From positions 1 to 64,000 of the forward strand of contig JBCBUL010000005.1 of NCBI GenBank assembly GCA_039818165.1: a stretch of 64,000 nt of DNA, in the 5' to 3' direction. The stretch is from UBA5336 sp039818165 (GTDB lineage Bacteria > Pseudomonadota > Alphaproteobacteria > Caulobacterales > Hyphomonadaceae). Below are positions 8,325 through 18,300 of the stretch, piece by piece (within the stretch, counting starts at the first letter, position 1; each line of letters opens with the position of its first letter). Made by a program: the position numbers and the translations under genes. The notes under the pieces were generated by a model. The model did not search any database. It was not told the origin of the DNA and saw only the letters and a list, made by a program, of their open reading frames with translations.

Positions 8325-9188
8325 AAACGCGGCGTTACAGTTGCGCTCCTCGCGGGGGCTGAACCCGCGCTTGCCATTGATCGTGTCCGGGCAGCATGGG
8401 CGCACATTCCTGCAGGTGTTGTGTACACCAACGGCACCCGCCGCATTCCCGACGACATCGGCAACAGACTGCACATTTCCCTCTGGGGCGCAGACGAGAC
8501 GTCGGAATTGACCCGCGGCGCCGATGTGAACGCCAAGGCCTTGCGCAACTACGCCCATGACCCGCGCGCACTTTTTGTCTATACGATCAACGCCTTGAAT
8601 ATAGGAGAAATCATGCCGTTGGTTCGGGCCTGCCGGGACCATGGCGTGCAGATGACCTTCAATTATTTCTCACCCACAGAGACCTATCTGGCCGAGTTGA
8701 AGGCCGAGGCGGCAGCCCGCACTGACTTCTTCCGCTTCAGTGACGCCGGTCGAAATCTTATCCTGTCACCTGACGATTTCGCCCGCGCGAGGTCTGTCAT
8801 TGAACAGGCAATGGACCACTATCCGGAAACGGTCGTCTACTCATTGGCTTATGATGACTGGATTACGCGCGATGGGGTTTACGATCTCGACGAAAACAGA
8901 GTGGCGCAAAACTGTTCCAACCGGATCGACGATATGCACCGCGCCTTCCTGGTGGACCAGAGCCAAAGCCAGTTGAAATGCTCAAATCCCACAATCGATT
9001 GTAGCGAATGCCGGACTTATGTGAGCTCAATGGCGTCATACATTCGCAATGAGCGCCGGCAAATCCTCAGGCGCCAAGGCCGCAGTAACTGGACTGAAGT
9101 CTTTGCCTGCTGGCAGGATATCTTCATCGGCCAGCAATGGGACAGGCTTGATGCGCACATCGAGGGACAACTGGCAGAGTCGCTCTGA
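8325..9188 (+). pseudogene. Radical SAM protein gene, 5' part removed at the IS junction
   Basis: An open frame runs from the right end of the IS (8325) to a stop at 9186-9188, about 287 codons. The first possible start is a GTG at 8421, but the frame upstream of it encodes clear protein: KRGVTVALLAGAEPALAID, the GGEP-like strand of a radical SAM barrel, then VVYTNGTRRIP and LHISLWG. The CxxxCxxC motif that binds the 4Fe-4S cluster would lie upstream of this and is missing. The C-terminal part has CSNPTIDCSEC, reminiscent of an auxiliary-cluster region. As it stands it cannot be a working radical SAM enzyme. The rest of the gene is not in the window. Specific function unknown. Confidence 0.8.
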
Positions 9189-9296
9189 AGTCTACCGCCT
9201 CGGCCAAATGGGGCGTTTCATGACGCGCTCTGCGAGCGTTCGCTGACTTGCAAAATGCGCCCACCGGAATGTTGCGCTTGCGCACGTTCGGATTAA

Positions 9297-11669
9297 TTGC
9301 CTGTATCACAAAGACTAGAGAATCCAACGAGCGATACCGAGCAGGACGTGACACAAGGCCTTCCTTCAAAAACTGGCCCTCCACCGATCAAGGCAAGTCT
9401 GTTCGGACCGGTCTCCCTGACCGGGCCATCGGGAGAGCAAATCGAGATCAAGTCTCGGAAGAACCGGGCTTTGATCGCCATTTTACTCCTGTCGCCCGAC
9501 CAGCGTGCGCCGCGGCAGCGTCTCCAGGAGTACTTGTGGGGTGACCGTGGCATCGACCAGGCCCGGGCCAGCCTGCGCCAAAACCTCCACGCCCTGAAAC
9601 GGGATTTCAATTCGGCCGGCGTCGCCCCACTAGAGGCCAACCGGGAGTGGGTTTGGCTGGAGCAGGGTCTCCTGTCCAACGATGTTGCCGAATTGGCCAC
9701 AACTCTTAAGGCGAACAAGAATGGCCACTCGGAACAGGCCCTTTTGAAGCTCGGTTCTGCGCAATTGCTGGAAGACTTGGACTTTGGCGACGGCTTCAGG
9801 GCGTGGCTGACCCAGACACGCGCGGACGTGGAGGCGGAACTCTCCGCTGACATCTTGAGCAATATCAAACGCCTGGATGAGTTGGGAGAGCGCGCGAGCG
9901 CCCTCAGCCTTGCAAATGCCTGGCTCTCTCGATCCCCTCTTGATGAAACCGTCGCTGCCGCTGCGATCAGAATAGAACGCACCGAAGGCTTGTTCGCGGC
10001 CGCCCATCGTCGCTACGAAACCCTCAAGGAGGTGCTTTTTCGCGAAATGGGCGTCGTGCCGAGCCCGGAAGTCGAAGCAGCATACGAAGTGAACAGCGCG
10101 CTGCAGCAACGGCTTGCGCCGCGCGATCCAGTCCCCACCAACGCCCCCCTGCTTGCTGTCCTCGCTTTTGAAAATCGCTCTTCGGACAAGGAGTTGACCT
10201 ATTTTTCTGAAGGCGTGGCTGAAGACGTTTTGGCCCGTGTTTCGAGAAGTTCCGGGCTAAAGACTATCTCCAGGGCCTCCTCGTTCCAGATCCGGGGAGA
10301 AGCCAAGGCACCGAGAGAGGTTGGCCGCGTGCTCGGCGCCACCCATGTGCTCGATGGCACGGTGCAGCGCAGTGAGAACCGTATGCGCATCAGCGCCGTC
10401 TTGTTCGATTGCAGAACAGAAGAGCGTCTTTGGTCCGGTCAGTACGACCATGTTCCCAACGACTTGTTTGCCGTCCAGGACTCGATTTCAGCAGCGGTTG
10501 CAGCAGAACTCGACCTGGCTCTGAACCCTGCAAGGCAAATCAGCCGGGTCGATCCTTCAGCCTATGATTCATACCTTCAGGCTCGGCGCCATTCCGGCTC
10601 GGCCATCGGCATTGAAAAATGCATCGGACTGCTGGAACGCGCTGTGGAAATCCAGCCAGACTTTGCAGAGGCCTGGGGAAGCCTGGCAATGGCCCACGCG
10701 CTTCAGACTCGCTGGTTATCGACCCCGGATAGCTTTGCCGCTGATCGGGAACGCGCTGTGACCGCCGCTGAACGCGCCCTCGCAATCAATCCTGACATCG
10801 GACAGCCACTTGTTGCGATGAGCCTGCTGGAGCGTCCAAGTGCGTTTGCGGTGCGCGAGTCCTTGCTGCGGCGTGCCCTCGATCTGTCTCCGAACGACCC
10901 GGAGGTTCTGAAGCATTTATCCGATTTCACCGCATCGGTTGGGCGCCTGCGCGAGAGCCATGATTTCATCATGCGGGCGCGCGAACTGGACCCACTGAAC
11001 CCGCTCATCGCAAACAATGCAGCGAATATCCTCGCCGACTTAGGTGATATCGAGAGGGCCTATGCTGCGTTTCGAGCGATCAAGTCTCAATGGCCGTCGC
11101 TGGATTGGACCCTTGCGGCACCACTCATGACCGCGGCCATTCGGGGCGACTGGGATGAGGTGGCGAAGTTCCAGTCTGATAACCCCGCGCCGAAGACGAC
11201 CTTCAAAATGGCCATGCAGGTCGCGGAAATCATGCGTTTGCCGCCCGACGCACGGAACGCGAAATTGGGAGACTTGGCCGCGCAGGAACTGGAAAAAGAT
11301 GGCTCGGCGGGTTTTCTAACGCTGATCCTGCTACACCGGAACGGCCAGGCCGATGACGCATATGATTGGGCGGAACGCTCAAGTTTCGATTTCAGCGCCG
11401 GACAATTGGCGGGCGGCAGCTTTCTGATTGGTTTGCTGTTTGGCGGGCTCAATGGAGGGATGCGCGAGGACCCGCGCTTCGTTGCAATCTGCGAGAAACT
11501 CGGACTTTGCCACTATTGGGCGAGCACAAACCGCTGGCCTGACTTCCTCGGCGAAACAAACCTGTCATTCGATTTTAGGTCAGCCGTTCTGAACAGTATT
11601 GCAAATCAAAATGCGTTGGCGACTTCGCAGGGGCCAACCGAACGCAGCGAAAATGTGCAGGGGACCTGA
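9297..11669 (+). CDS. SARP/BTAD-type transcriptional regulator with TolB-like and TPR domains
   Basis: A 790-residue predicted soluble regulator. Seen: OmpR-like winged-helix region (about residues 33-110, with RKNRALIAILLLSPDQRAPR), a bacterial transcriptional activation domain rich in helices (about 125-275), a TolB/FlgO-like domain (about 283-420, LAVLAFENRSSDKELTYFSEG), then TPR-like repeats from about 430 to 600. No membrane segment is evident. The family usually activates nearby genes, but the target and signal are unknown. Start uncertain: TTG at 9297 has no ribosome binding site; GTG at 9348 is an alternative. The protein ends inside a hairpin at 11660-11693. Its upstream neighbour is the broken radical SAM gene. 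Confidence 0.8.
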   Translation: MPVSQRLENPTSDTEQDVTQGLPSKTGPPPIKASLFGPVSLTGPSGEQIEIKSRKNRALIAILLLSPDQRAPRQRLQEYLWGDRGIDQARASLRQNLHALKRDFNSAGVAPLEANREWVWLEQGLLSNDVAELATTLKANKNGHSEQALLKLGSAQLLEDLDFGDGFRAWLTQTRADVEAELSADILSNIKRLDELGERASALSLANAWLSRSPLDETVAAAAIRIERTEGLFAAAHRRYETLKEVLFREMGVVPSPEVEAAYEVNSALQQRLAPRDPVPTNAPLLAVLAFENRSSDKELTYFSEGVAEDVLARVSRSSGLKTISRASSFQIRGEAKAPREVGRVLGATHVLDGTVQRSENRMRISAVLFDCRTEERLWSGQYDHVPNDLFAVQDSISAAVAAELDLALNPARQISRVDPSAYDSYLQARRHSGSAIGIEKCIGLLERAVEIQPDFAEAWGSLAMAHALQTRWLSTPDSFAADRERAVTAAERALAINPDIGQPLVAMSLLERPSAFAVRESLLRRALDLSPNDPEVLKHLSDFTASVGRLRESHDFIMRARELDPLNPLIANNAANILADLGDIERAYAAFRAIKSQWPSLDWTLAAPLMTAAIRGDWDEVAKFQSDNPAPKTTFKMAMQVAEIMRLPPDARNAKLGDLAAQELEKDGSAGFLTLILLHRNGQADDAYDWAERSSFDFSAGQLAGGSFLIGLLFGGLNGGMREDPRFVAICEKLGLCHYWASTNRWPDFLGETNLSFDFRSAVLNSIANQNALATSQGPTERSENVQGT

Positions 11670-11693
11670 AGCCCCCCACTGCCTCAGGTCCCC
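11660..11693. terminator. Strong inverted repeat at the regulator's stop codon
   Basis: GGGGACCTGA (11660-11669) and TCAGGTCCCC (11684-11693) form a perfect 10-base stem with a 14-base loop; the TGA stop is in the left arm. There is no long T run, so it may be an mRNA-stabilising or weak bidirectional terminator hairpin between convergent genes. Confidence 0.55.
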
Positions 11694-11763
11694 CTATGCG
11701 ATGATGCACGAAGTGCCGGAGATCCCCACACACCTGTTCTCATCATCGCAGTGCCGCTGTGCT

Positions 11764-12216
11764 TCACTCCAGTGGTGGCCCCTCCTGGATATGAAGAAAA
11801 TGATGTTTCGCGATCTCCACCCAGCTGGGTGAGAACAGGCCGTTCTGCATGTTGTCCACGACCCGCCCATCTTTCACGGTCAGGATGTTTGTTCCGCCAG
11901 TATAGCCGAGGGGGCGATCATCTTCGCCGCCGCCTATCAACTTCCAGCGAAGAGCGACCCGGTCATCCTCTGCTAGAATATCTTCGATAACGAATTTGAA
12001 GTTGGGATTTCGAGCATGCAGGCCTTCGATCCAAGCGACCACGTCTTCCCACGGACGATGCTTACCGTTGAAGGTATAATCCTTGTCGTAGACCTTACAG
12101 GCCTCATCATAGTTTCTACGAACCATGCCCTCAATAATAAATTGAAGAGCAACTCTCTTAACCGCTCCTAAGCGGCCTTCAATACTTTCGGATGTGACAC
12201 GATATTCGTCGTACAC
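11764..12216 (-). CDS. SnoaL-like / NTF2-fold protein
   Basis: A 150-residue protein with a GTG start preceded by AGAGG. The pattern of an N-terminal helix (VKRVALQFIIEGMVRRN), a small-domain YTFNGKHRPWEDVVAWIEGLHARNPNFKF segment, a DRVALRWKLIGG strand and a final DGRVVDN strand fits the SnoaL/NTF2-like fold. Family members are isomerases, cyclases or ligand-binding proteins; no specific activity can be read from the sequence. It stands alone between a convergent regulator gene and a co-oriented lipoprotein gene 167 bases upstream. Confidence 0.75.
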   Translation of the reverse strand: MYDEYRVTSESIEGRLGAVKRVALQFIIEGMVRRNYDEACKVYDKDYTFNGKHRPWEDVVAWIEGLHARNPNFKFVIEDILAEDDRVALRWKLIGGGEDDRPLGYTGGTNILTVKDGRVVDNMQNGLFSPSWVEIAKHHFLHIQEGPPLE

Positions 12217-12383
12217 TGCAAACCTCTAAGATGAGTGTTTATGAAAAGAGCGTAAGCCCTGGCGATATCCAAGTCGAGACGCTTCCCGCGACTCGAAACG
12301 GAATTAACGCGGAATTGACGGTAGCCCCGCCCCTCCGCTTGTTTGGGAGGCTGGTTGATTAAATCGGCGCGAAAACGAACACG

Positions 12384-13838
12384 TCAGTCTTCACCGCGCG
12401 TATCGCGCGTGCGCCCCTCAACAGCCGATATCCAGTCGTCTGCGACGGTTGACGCAAATGCCGTTTCGACAAGAGAACCGCTTGATGGGGCGGCTTCGGC
12501 CCGCCTGCCCTCAGCATCCAACTCAATCTTCCACTGATTGAAGTGCTCAATCCCGAACGCGAGCTGCAGGGAATAATCCAGACTGTCAGCCCCTTCACAA
12601 AACGGTTCATCGGGATCGAGGTTTCGGAAATAGTTGGCGACTTCTGCAGCAGTTGCATCCCATTCGGCCGACCAGGGCATGGCCTCCTGCCGGGTCGGGC
12701 CCGTCCAATCATAGGCAAGGGCGCGGCCATGGCAGGCCATGCAGGAGGATCTGGAATTGTCGACCGGCCCGTTAACCCGGCCATCGCGGCCCAGGGTTTG
12801 ACTGTGGTGGCCGGCGCGAACGCTCGCAAAATGATCTGCCACGACGGGATTCATCCATCCTTCGCGGGGCGCATCATACCCCGGCTCCAGTCCCAGATTG
12901 GGATCGTTGCCCCACATCACCCCTATGGGAACGAGGTTGCCAAAGGAAAATGGCGGTGCCGCTTCGTCGTCGCCCAATTGGGAGAGGTGCATGAAACTTC
13001 CAAGCACCCAACCCGTGGTGTCATCAGCTTGGGTATCTCGAACAGCAAAGTCGAACTGAATCAGATGGAGCTCTTCGAGTGCACCTTCGCGGGTCATCAC
13101 GTCCCAGGTTTTGGATCCCTTGAGATAGGGCGCGTCTGCCGGGGTCGCCTGGTTAAACAATAGCTTGCAGGACACTGTGCCGACCGGGAATGTGACATTG
13201 CTCGTGTCGGGCGCGTGGCGGTCTTTCCAGACCTGGCCGAACGTATAACCACCATACTCATTATAAAGTCCGACCGCCCAGGTCTCGACAGGTCGCGTCT
13301 GATCCGGATGGAGCGTCCCTGGCTGCGCCGTGATTTCGTAGGTCAGGCCCCGCATAGGCTCACGGATCAGCCAGGGTGCATGGTACCAGGATGTTCCCCG
13401 CGTGTTGAAGTCGCTCGCCTCAAGGTCGGCCACGCAATAGTCCAGCACTGAGGCCATGTACGCTTCGGGCTCGTCCTTGAGACTAATCGAATCCCAAGGC
13501 ATCTCGCGCGGGGCCGGCGGCGCGTCTGGATAGTCCAGATTGAAGTGGAACTGGCTTGGCATGCCTGCCACCAGTTCCCATTTGCTGGCCCGGTTGAATG
13601 CGGCTTCGGCAAGCGCAGGATCGACCGAAATCGTGCTCGGCAAAGGCGTATCCGCCAATACACGCGTGCCGAGCGGCGCACATGTCTTGTAGGCCTCATC
13701 GCCCGCAGCGATATCAATCTCAGGCGCCGGAGGAAGCTCCCCCGGGCCCTGATTGCCTTGATCAGGCGAGTCAAAACAGCCCGAGAGCGCCAACAAGGCT
13801 CCCCCAAAAACAACCGAATTAAGAAGTTTCATTTTCAT
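12384..13838 (-). CDS. Lipoprotein with a single c-type haem motif
   Basis: A 484-residue protein from the ATG at 13836-13838, preceded by a GGGGGA ribosome binding site; an upstream start at 13868 has none. Seen: a signal peptide with lipobox LSGC, so lipid-anchored and exported; a long middle with no recognised domain; and one CMACH haem-attachment motif at about residue 365 in SSCMACHGRALAYDW. It resembles uncharacterised large cytochrome-like lipoproteins seen in gammaproteobacteria and alphaproteobacteria. Role probably periplasmic electron transfer or redox enzymology. It is divergent from the RND adaptor gene across 284 bases, which contain an AT-rich promoter-like stretch near 14040-14075. 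Confidence 0.75.
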   Translation of the reverse strand: MKMKLLNSVVFGGALLALSGCFDSPDQGNQGPGELPPAPEIDIAAGDEAYKTCAPLGTRVLADTPLPSTISVDPALAEAAFNRASKWELVAGMPSQFHFNLDYPDAPPAPREMPWDSISLKDEPEAYMASVLDYCVADLEASDFNTRGTSWYHAPWLIREPMRGLTYEITAQPGTLHPDQTRPVETWAVGLYNEYGGYTFGQVWKDRHAPDTSNVTFPVGTVSCKLLFNQATPADAPYLKGSKTWDVMTREGALEELHLIQFDFAVRDTQADDTTGWVLGSFMHLSQLGDDEAAPPFSFGNLVPIGVMWGNDPNLGLEPGYDAPREGWMNPVVADHFASVRAGHHSQTLGRDGRVNGPVDNSRSSCMACHGRALAYDWTGPTRQEAMPWSAEWDATAAEVANYFRNLDPDEPFCEGADSLDYSLQLAFGIEHFNQWKIELDAEGRRAEAAPSSGSLVETAFASTVADDWISAVEGRTRDTRGED

Positions 13839-14122
13839 AGTCTTGCGTCCCCCACGGACATTGTTCACGGTTTGATCTTATCGCATTCAGCGCCCCTTAG
13901 CAAGACATTTCCCTTGAAAAAACGGTCATGTTCAGAGGGCTCGCGCCGGCATCAAGCGCTCTTCTGTGCGTACAAACAAGGCCAACTATCGCACACGGTC
14001 GTAGGGAGAATGACGATTCATCCATGCTGTTTTTCAAAAAAACTTTATTGATAAATGATAATTCTCGAGTATTGTGGCTCGAACTTGGCGCTCCGCCATC
14101 CGACCAATTCAGGAACTCGCCC

Positions 14123-15376
14123 ATGTCAGACGTCGTTTTGGACACGCCCCGCAAAAGTCGGCTTGGCCTGTGGATCAAGCGGATCATTTTCCTTGCCCTT
14201 CCGGCTCTCGTTCTCGTGGGGTCGGTTATCGGCGTGATCGGGATGAGCGCATTCAGCCCGCAGCCAGAGGAAAATGAAGACGTTGTCGAAGCCCTGCCAG
14301 TGCTGACGGCCCCCGCCGAGTCTGAAACAGTCTCCCTCAGCGTGGTCTCACAGGGCGAGGTCCGGCCCCGTTCTTCGGTAACGCTTGCCTCGGAAGTTGG
14401 CGGTCGTGTTGCCTATGTATCAGACACGCTGCTGCCCGGCGGCGCCTTCAATCGAGGCGACCTTCTGGTGCGGGTCGACCCGGCTGAATTCAGCCTTCGC
14501 GTGACGCAGGCGCAAGCCAATGTCGCCCAGGCCCAGACGGCGCTGATGCAGGCCAGATCCGAAGCCCGAACGGCAGAACAGGATGTGGCCGAGCTTGGTA
14601 TCTCTGACGTGTCGGACCTGGCTCTGCGGCGCCCGCAAGTGGCTGAAGCCGAAGCCCGGCTGGCCTCGGCTGAAGCCGCGCTGGCGGAAGCGCAGTTGAA
14701 CCTCGGCCGCACGGATGTACGCGCACCGTTCGATGGCAGAGTCCATTCGCGCATGGTGAACTCCGGCGCTTACATCACGCCGGGCGTGCCGCTCGCAGAG
14801 ATCTTTGCCAGCGATGTCGTGGAAATCCCAGTGGCGCTGACGGATCGGGATCTTGCCAGCCTTGGGCTCGGGATCGGCTTTGTGGCGAGCGAAGCGGTGC
14901 CCGGTCCGAGCGTCACTCTGACAGCGCTTGTCGCTGGCCGTGAGCACCAGTGGACCGGCCGTATCACGCGCACAGACAGCAACATCGACACCGAAACCCG
15001 CGTCCTGTTTGCCTATGCAGAAGTGTCTGACCCCTACGGCGCGGCCGCAGACGGCGGTGTGCCGCTTGCGGTGGGATTGTTTGTGACCGCTGAGATTGAA
15101 GGGCGCGTCCTGCCGAACATCGTGGTCATTCCCCGCACCGCATTGCGCGGCGAAGACCGCGTTTTTGTCGCCACGCAAGACGATACGCTGGAAATCCGCC
15201 CTGTCAGCGTTGTGTCGTCAAACCGCCAACGCGCCGTGGTGAGCGCCGGATTGCTGCCCGGTGAAGTGGTCATCACGTCACCCGTCCGCGACGCAGGCAA
15301 CGGCATGAAAATCAACACCGTCGACCAACGGAGCCTCGCCGCGAAAGATGGCGACCCAGGGCTGGCTGCGGAATAA
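14123..15376 (+). CDS. RND efflux membrane-fusion (adaptor) protein
   Basis: A 417-residue periplasmic adaptor linking the inner-membrane pump to an outer-membrane channel. I start at ATG 14123 with AGGA nine bases upstream. Seen: one N-terminal membrane helix (IIFLALPALVLVGSVIGVIG region), a biotinyl/lipoyl-like half near VSQGEVRPRSSVTLASEVGG, a coiled-coil hairpin rich in Ala, Gln and Glu (about residues 110-185), the second lipoyl half NLGRTDVRAPFDGRV, and a beta-barrel C-terminal region. The permease gene follows 13 bases after the stop. No outer-membrane channel gene is adjacent. Confidence 0.92.
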   Translation: MSDVVLDTPRKSRLGLWIKRIIFLALPALVLVGSVIGVIGMSAFSPQPEENEDVVEALPVLTAPAESETVSLSVVSQGEVRPRSSVTLASEVGGRVAYVSDTLLPGGAFNRGDLLVRVDPAEFSLRVTQAQANVAQAQTALMQARSEARTAEQDVAELGISDVSDLALRRPQVAEAEARLASAEAALAEAQLNLGRTDVRAPFDGRVHSRMVNSGAYITPGVPLAEIFASDVVEIPVALTDRDLASLGLGIGFVASEAVPGPSVTLTALVAGREHQWTGRITRTDSNIDTETRVLFAYAEVSDPYGAAADGGVPLAVGLFVTAEIEGRVLPNIVVIPRTALRGEDRVFVATQDDTLEIRPVSVVSSNRQRAVVSAGLLPGEVVITSPVRDAGNGMKINTVDQRSLAAKDGDPGLAAE

Positions 15377-15389
15377 GAGGAACAAGCAG

Positions 15390-18300
15390 ATGCAAGGCAT
15401 TATCCGGTGGTGGGCTGACAATCCGGTTGCAGCCAATCTGTTGATGATCGCGATCCTGATTGGTGGGGTTGTGTCTTACTTCACCATTGAGCGCGAGCTG
15501 GAGCCCTATGTGGAGTTTCCTGGCGCCGAAGTCGGCGTGGTCTGGCAGGGCGCCTCCCCCCAGGACGTGGAAGAGCAGATTGTGGTGCGCCTGGAAGAGG
15601 CGGTGAGCTCTATTGAGGGGATCAACCGGCTCTGGTCCGTGGCAAGCGAAGGCTATGGCGCCCTCTACATTGAGGGACATATGGACCTCGATGAGGCCGC
15701 CTTCCTGCAAGACATCAAGCGCGAAGTGGACTCGATCAGCACGTTCCCGGCAGCGGCAGAACCACCCCAGATGCGCCTCTTCGCCAGCCAGAACGAGATG
15801 ATCCGTGTGGCCGTCTCTGGCGATGAAAGCGTCAGCGAGCGTGAGCTGAAACGGTTTGCCGAGAAGACGCGCCGGGAAATCGGCCTTCTGGGATATATCC
15901 CGGCCGTGGACCTGTTTGGGGTCCGCGGTGAGGAAGTCTCCATCGAAGTTTCTGAAGACGCATTGCGCCGCTATGGCCTTACCCTGGGCGATGTTGCCAG
16001 CGCCGTGCGCGCCACATCCCTGAACCAATCGGCCGGGAGTGTACGTACCGATGGCGGGAATATGACCCTCGCCATGCGCGCCCAGGCCGACAGCCAGGAA
16101 GAGTTCGAGAACATCGTTGTGCGGCAGCTCGCCAATGGCGCCGTAATCCGCGTTCGCGATGTCGCCACGGTGATCGATGGCTTTCAACAGGTGAACCTGC
16201 TGGCCACGGTCAACGGAGAGCGCACCATCCTGGTTCAGGTGATGAGCGGACCGAACATGGACGTCGTGAAGATGTCCGAGAATGTGCGGGGGTATCTCGC
16301 AGAGCAGGAAGGCCGGCTCCCTGAGGGCGTGACCATGACGCTCTGGGAAGACGCCGCCGACGACTATCGCGGCCGCATGGTGACGATTGGCTCCAACTTC
16401 CTGACGGGACTGATCCTTGTAATGATCACCCTGTTCCTGTTCCTGCGCCCCAGCGTGGCCTTTTGGGTGGGCATTGGCGTTGCCGTCGCGTTTGCGGGCG
16501 GGCTGGCCCTCCTGCCCCTGTTCGACGTGTCGTTGAACATGATTTCGACTTTCGCCTTCCTGCTTGTGATCGGCGTCATCGTGGACGATGCCATCATCGT
16601 AGGCGAAGCCATCCATGCGCGAACGGAGGAGGGTGAAAGCGGTCTGGACGCGGCTGTGAATGGCGCGAACATGGTCGTCAAACCTGTGATTTTCGCCGTG
16701 TTCACCACCGCGATTTTCTTTGCGCCCTGGATGTTCCTTTCGGGAGCCACAAGCGAGTTCACCCGCGCCATTTCCCTCGTCGTGATCATGGCACTGATCT
16801 TCTCTCTGGTAGAGTCGCTGCTGATCCTTCCGGCCCACCTGGCTCACTTGAAGCCGGTCAATCCGCGCAACCCGATCTCACGGTTTCAACAGGGCCTTGC
16901 CGACAGCATCGTGTGGTTCGCGGAACATATTTACCGCCCCGTGATGCGCGCTTCATTGCGCCAGCGCTACCTCACGGCTTCGCTGTTCATCGCTGCGATG
17001 ATCCTGTCCATCGGTCTGTTGTCCAACGGCATCGTCAAGACATCCTTCTTCCCGGAATCAGAGTCCGACCAGATCGCCATTGAGGTGAACCTGCCTCAGG
17101 GCACGCCCTATGACCGCACGCTGGAAGTGCTGGACCAGATTCAGGTCGCTGAAAAAGCACTTGTCGAAGAGATCAACCAGAGCACCAATGGCGAAGGTGA
17201 ACTGATCGAAAACTGGTACACGCGCTCACGCGACAATCAGGTGCTTGCGCTGGTGAAACTCGTGCCGCCGGAAACCCGGACATTGACCGCAAGGGAAACC
17301 GCTGACCGCCTGCGCGAGCTGATCGGAGACGTGCCCGACGCGGAAGAAATCTCGGTGAACTACACAAATGATTGGAGCGGACCGCCCATCCAATACGTGC
17401 TGAACTCCACCGATCTGGACGCACTCAATGTCGCTGCCGAAGACCTGATTGCGCAACTGCGCAGCTATGAAGGCGTCTATAATGTCGTGAACGACGCCCG
17501 CAGTGCGGCCGAAGAGATCCGCTTCGACCTCAAGCCGGGCGCAGAAGCACTTGGCCTGACCCGCGCCGATGTTGCTCGCCAGGTCCGCCAGGGCTTCTTT
17601 GGCGAGGAAGTCCAGCGCCTGCCCCGCGATGGCGAGGATGTACGCGTCTTCGTGCGGTACCCGCGCGCAGATCGGGAGTCCCTCGACTTCCTGAACAATA
17701 TCCGCATTCGCACCCGGGATGGCCGCGAGGTTCCCCTGCGCACCGTCGCCGATATCAGCTTTGAAAAGGGCGTGACCCAGATCCTGCGGCGCGAGCGCCA
17801 GCGTGCCATTATTGTCAGTGCCGAAGTGACCACGGAACGCATCGACGAGATTCGCAAAGAACTGGACGAGAACTTCTTCGACGATTTCGACCGCCTGCAT
17901 CCAGATGTCACGCGCGGCAATATCGGGCGTGCCCAGGGCGAAGCGGAATTCCAGGCAGAAATCTTCACCCTGCTGCTCATTGCGATTGGCGTTGCCTACT
18001 TCCTGGTCGCAGTTGCCTTTAAATCGTACTTCGAGCCCGCGCTGATCCTCCTCGCCGCGATTCCGTTCTGTATGACAGGCGCCATTGTAGGCCACTTCAT
18101 TATGGATACGCCGCTAGGGCTCTTTTCCTATCTCGGCATCATGGCCGCTGCGGGCGTGGCAGTGAACGACAATCTCGTGCTCATCGACTATGTCCACAAA
18201 CTCCGCGCCAAGGGGCGGTCAGCCGCCGAGGCTCTGGTCGAGGCCGGCACGCGACGCTTCCGGCCTATCCTGCTCACCTCGATCACCACGTTTGTCGGCC

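Noticed and set aside
14040..14075. AT-rich stretch with TGATAAATGATAATTCT resembling a Fur box
   Set aside because: Only a partial match to the 19-base consensus, with no iron-related gene nearby; more simply a promoter-like region before the RND genes.
15312..16847. Long minus-strand reading frame (511 codons) over the RND adaptor and permease genes
   Set aside because: It lies opposite a clearly homologous RND permease, and its translation is His-, Asp- and Gly-rich with no recognisable domain; an antisense artefact of GC-rich coding sequence.
17226..18095. Minus-strand frame of 289 codons within the permease gene
   Set aside because: Antisense to a well-supported gene, no ribosome binding site and no family signal.
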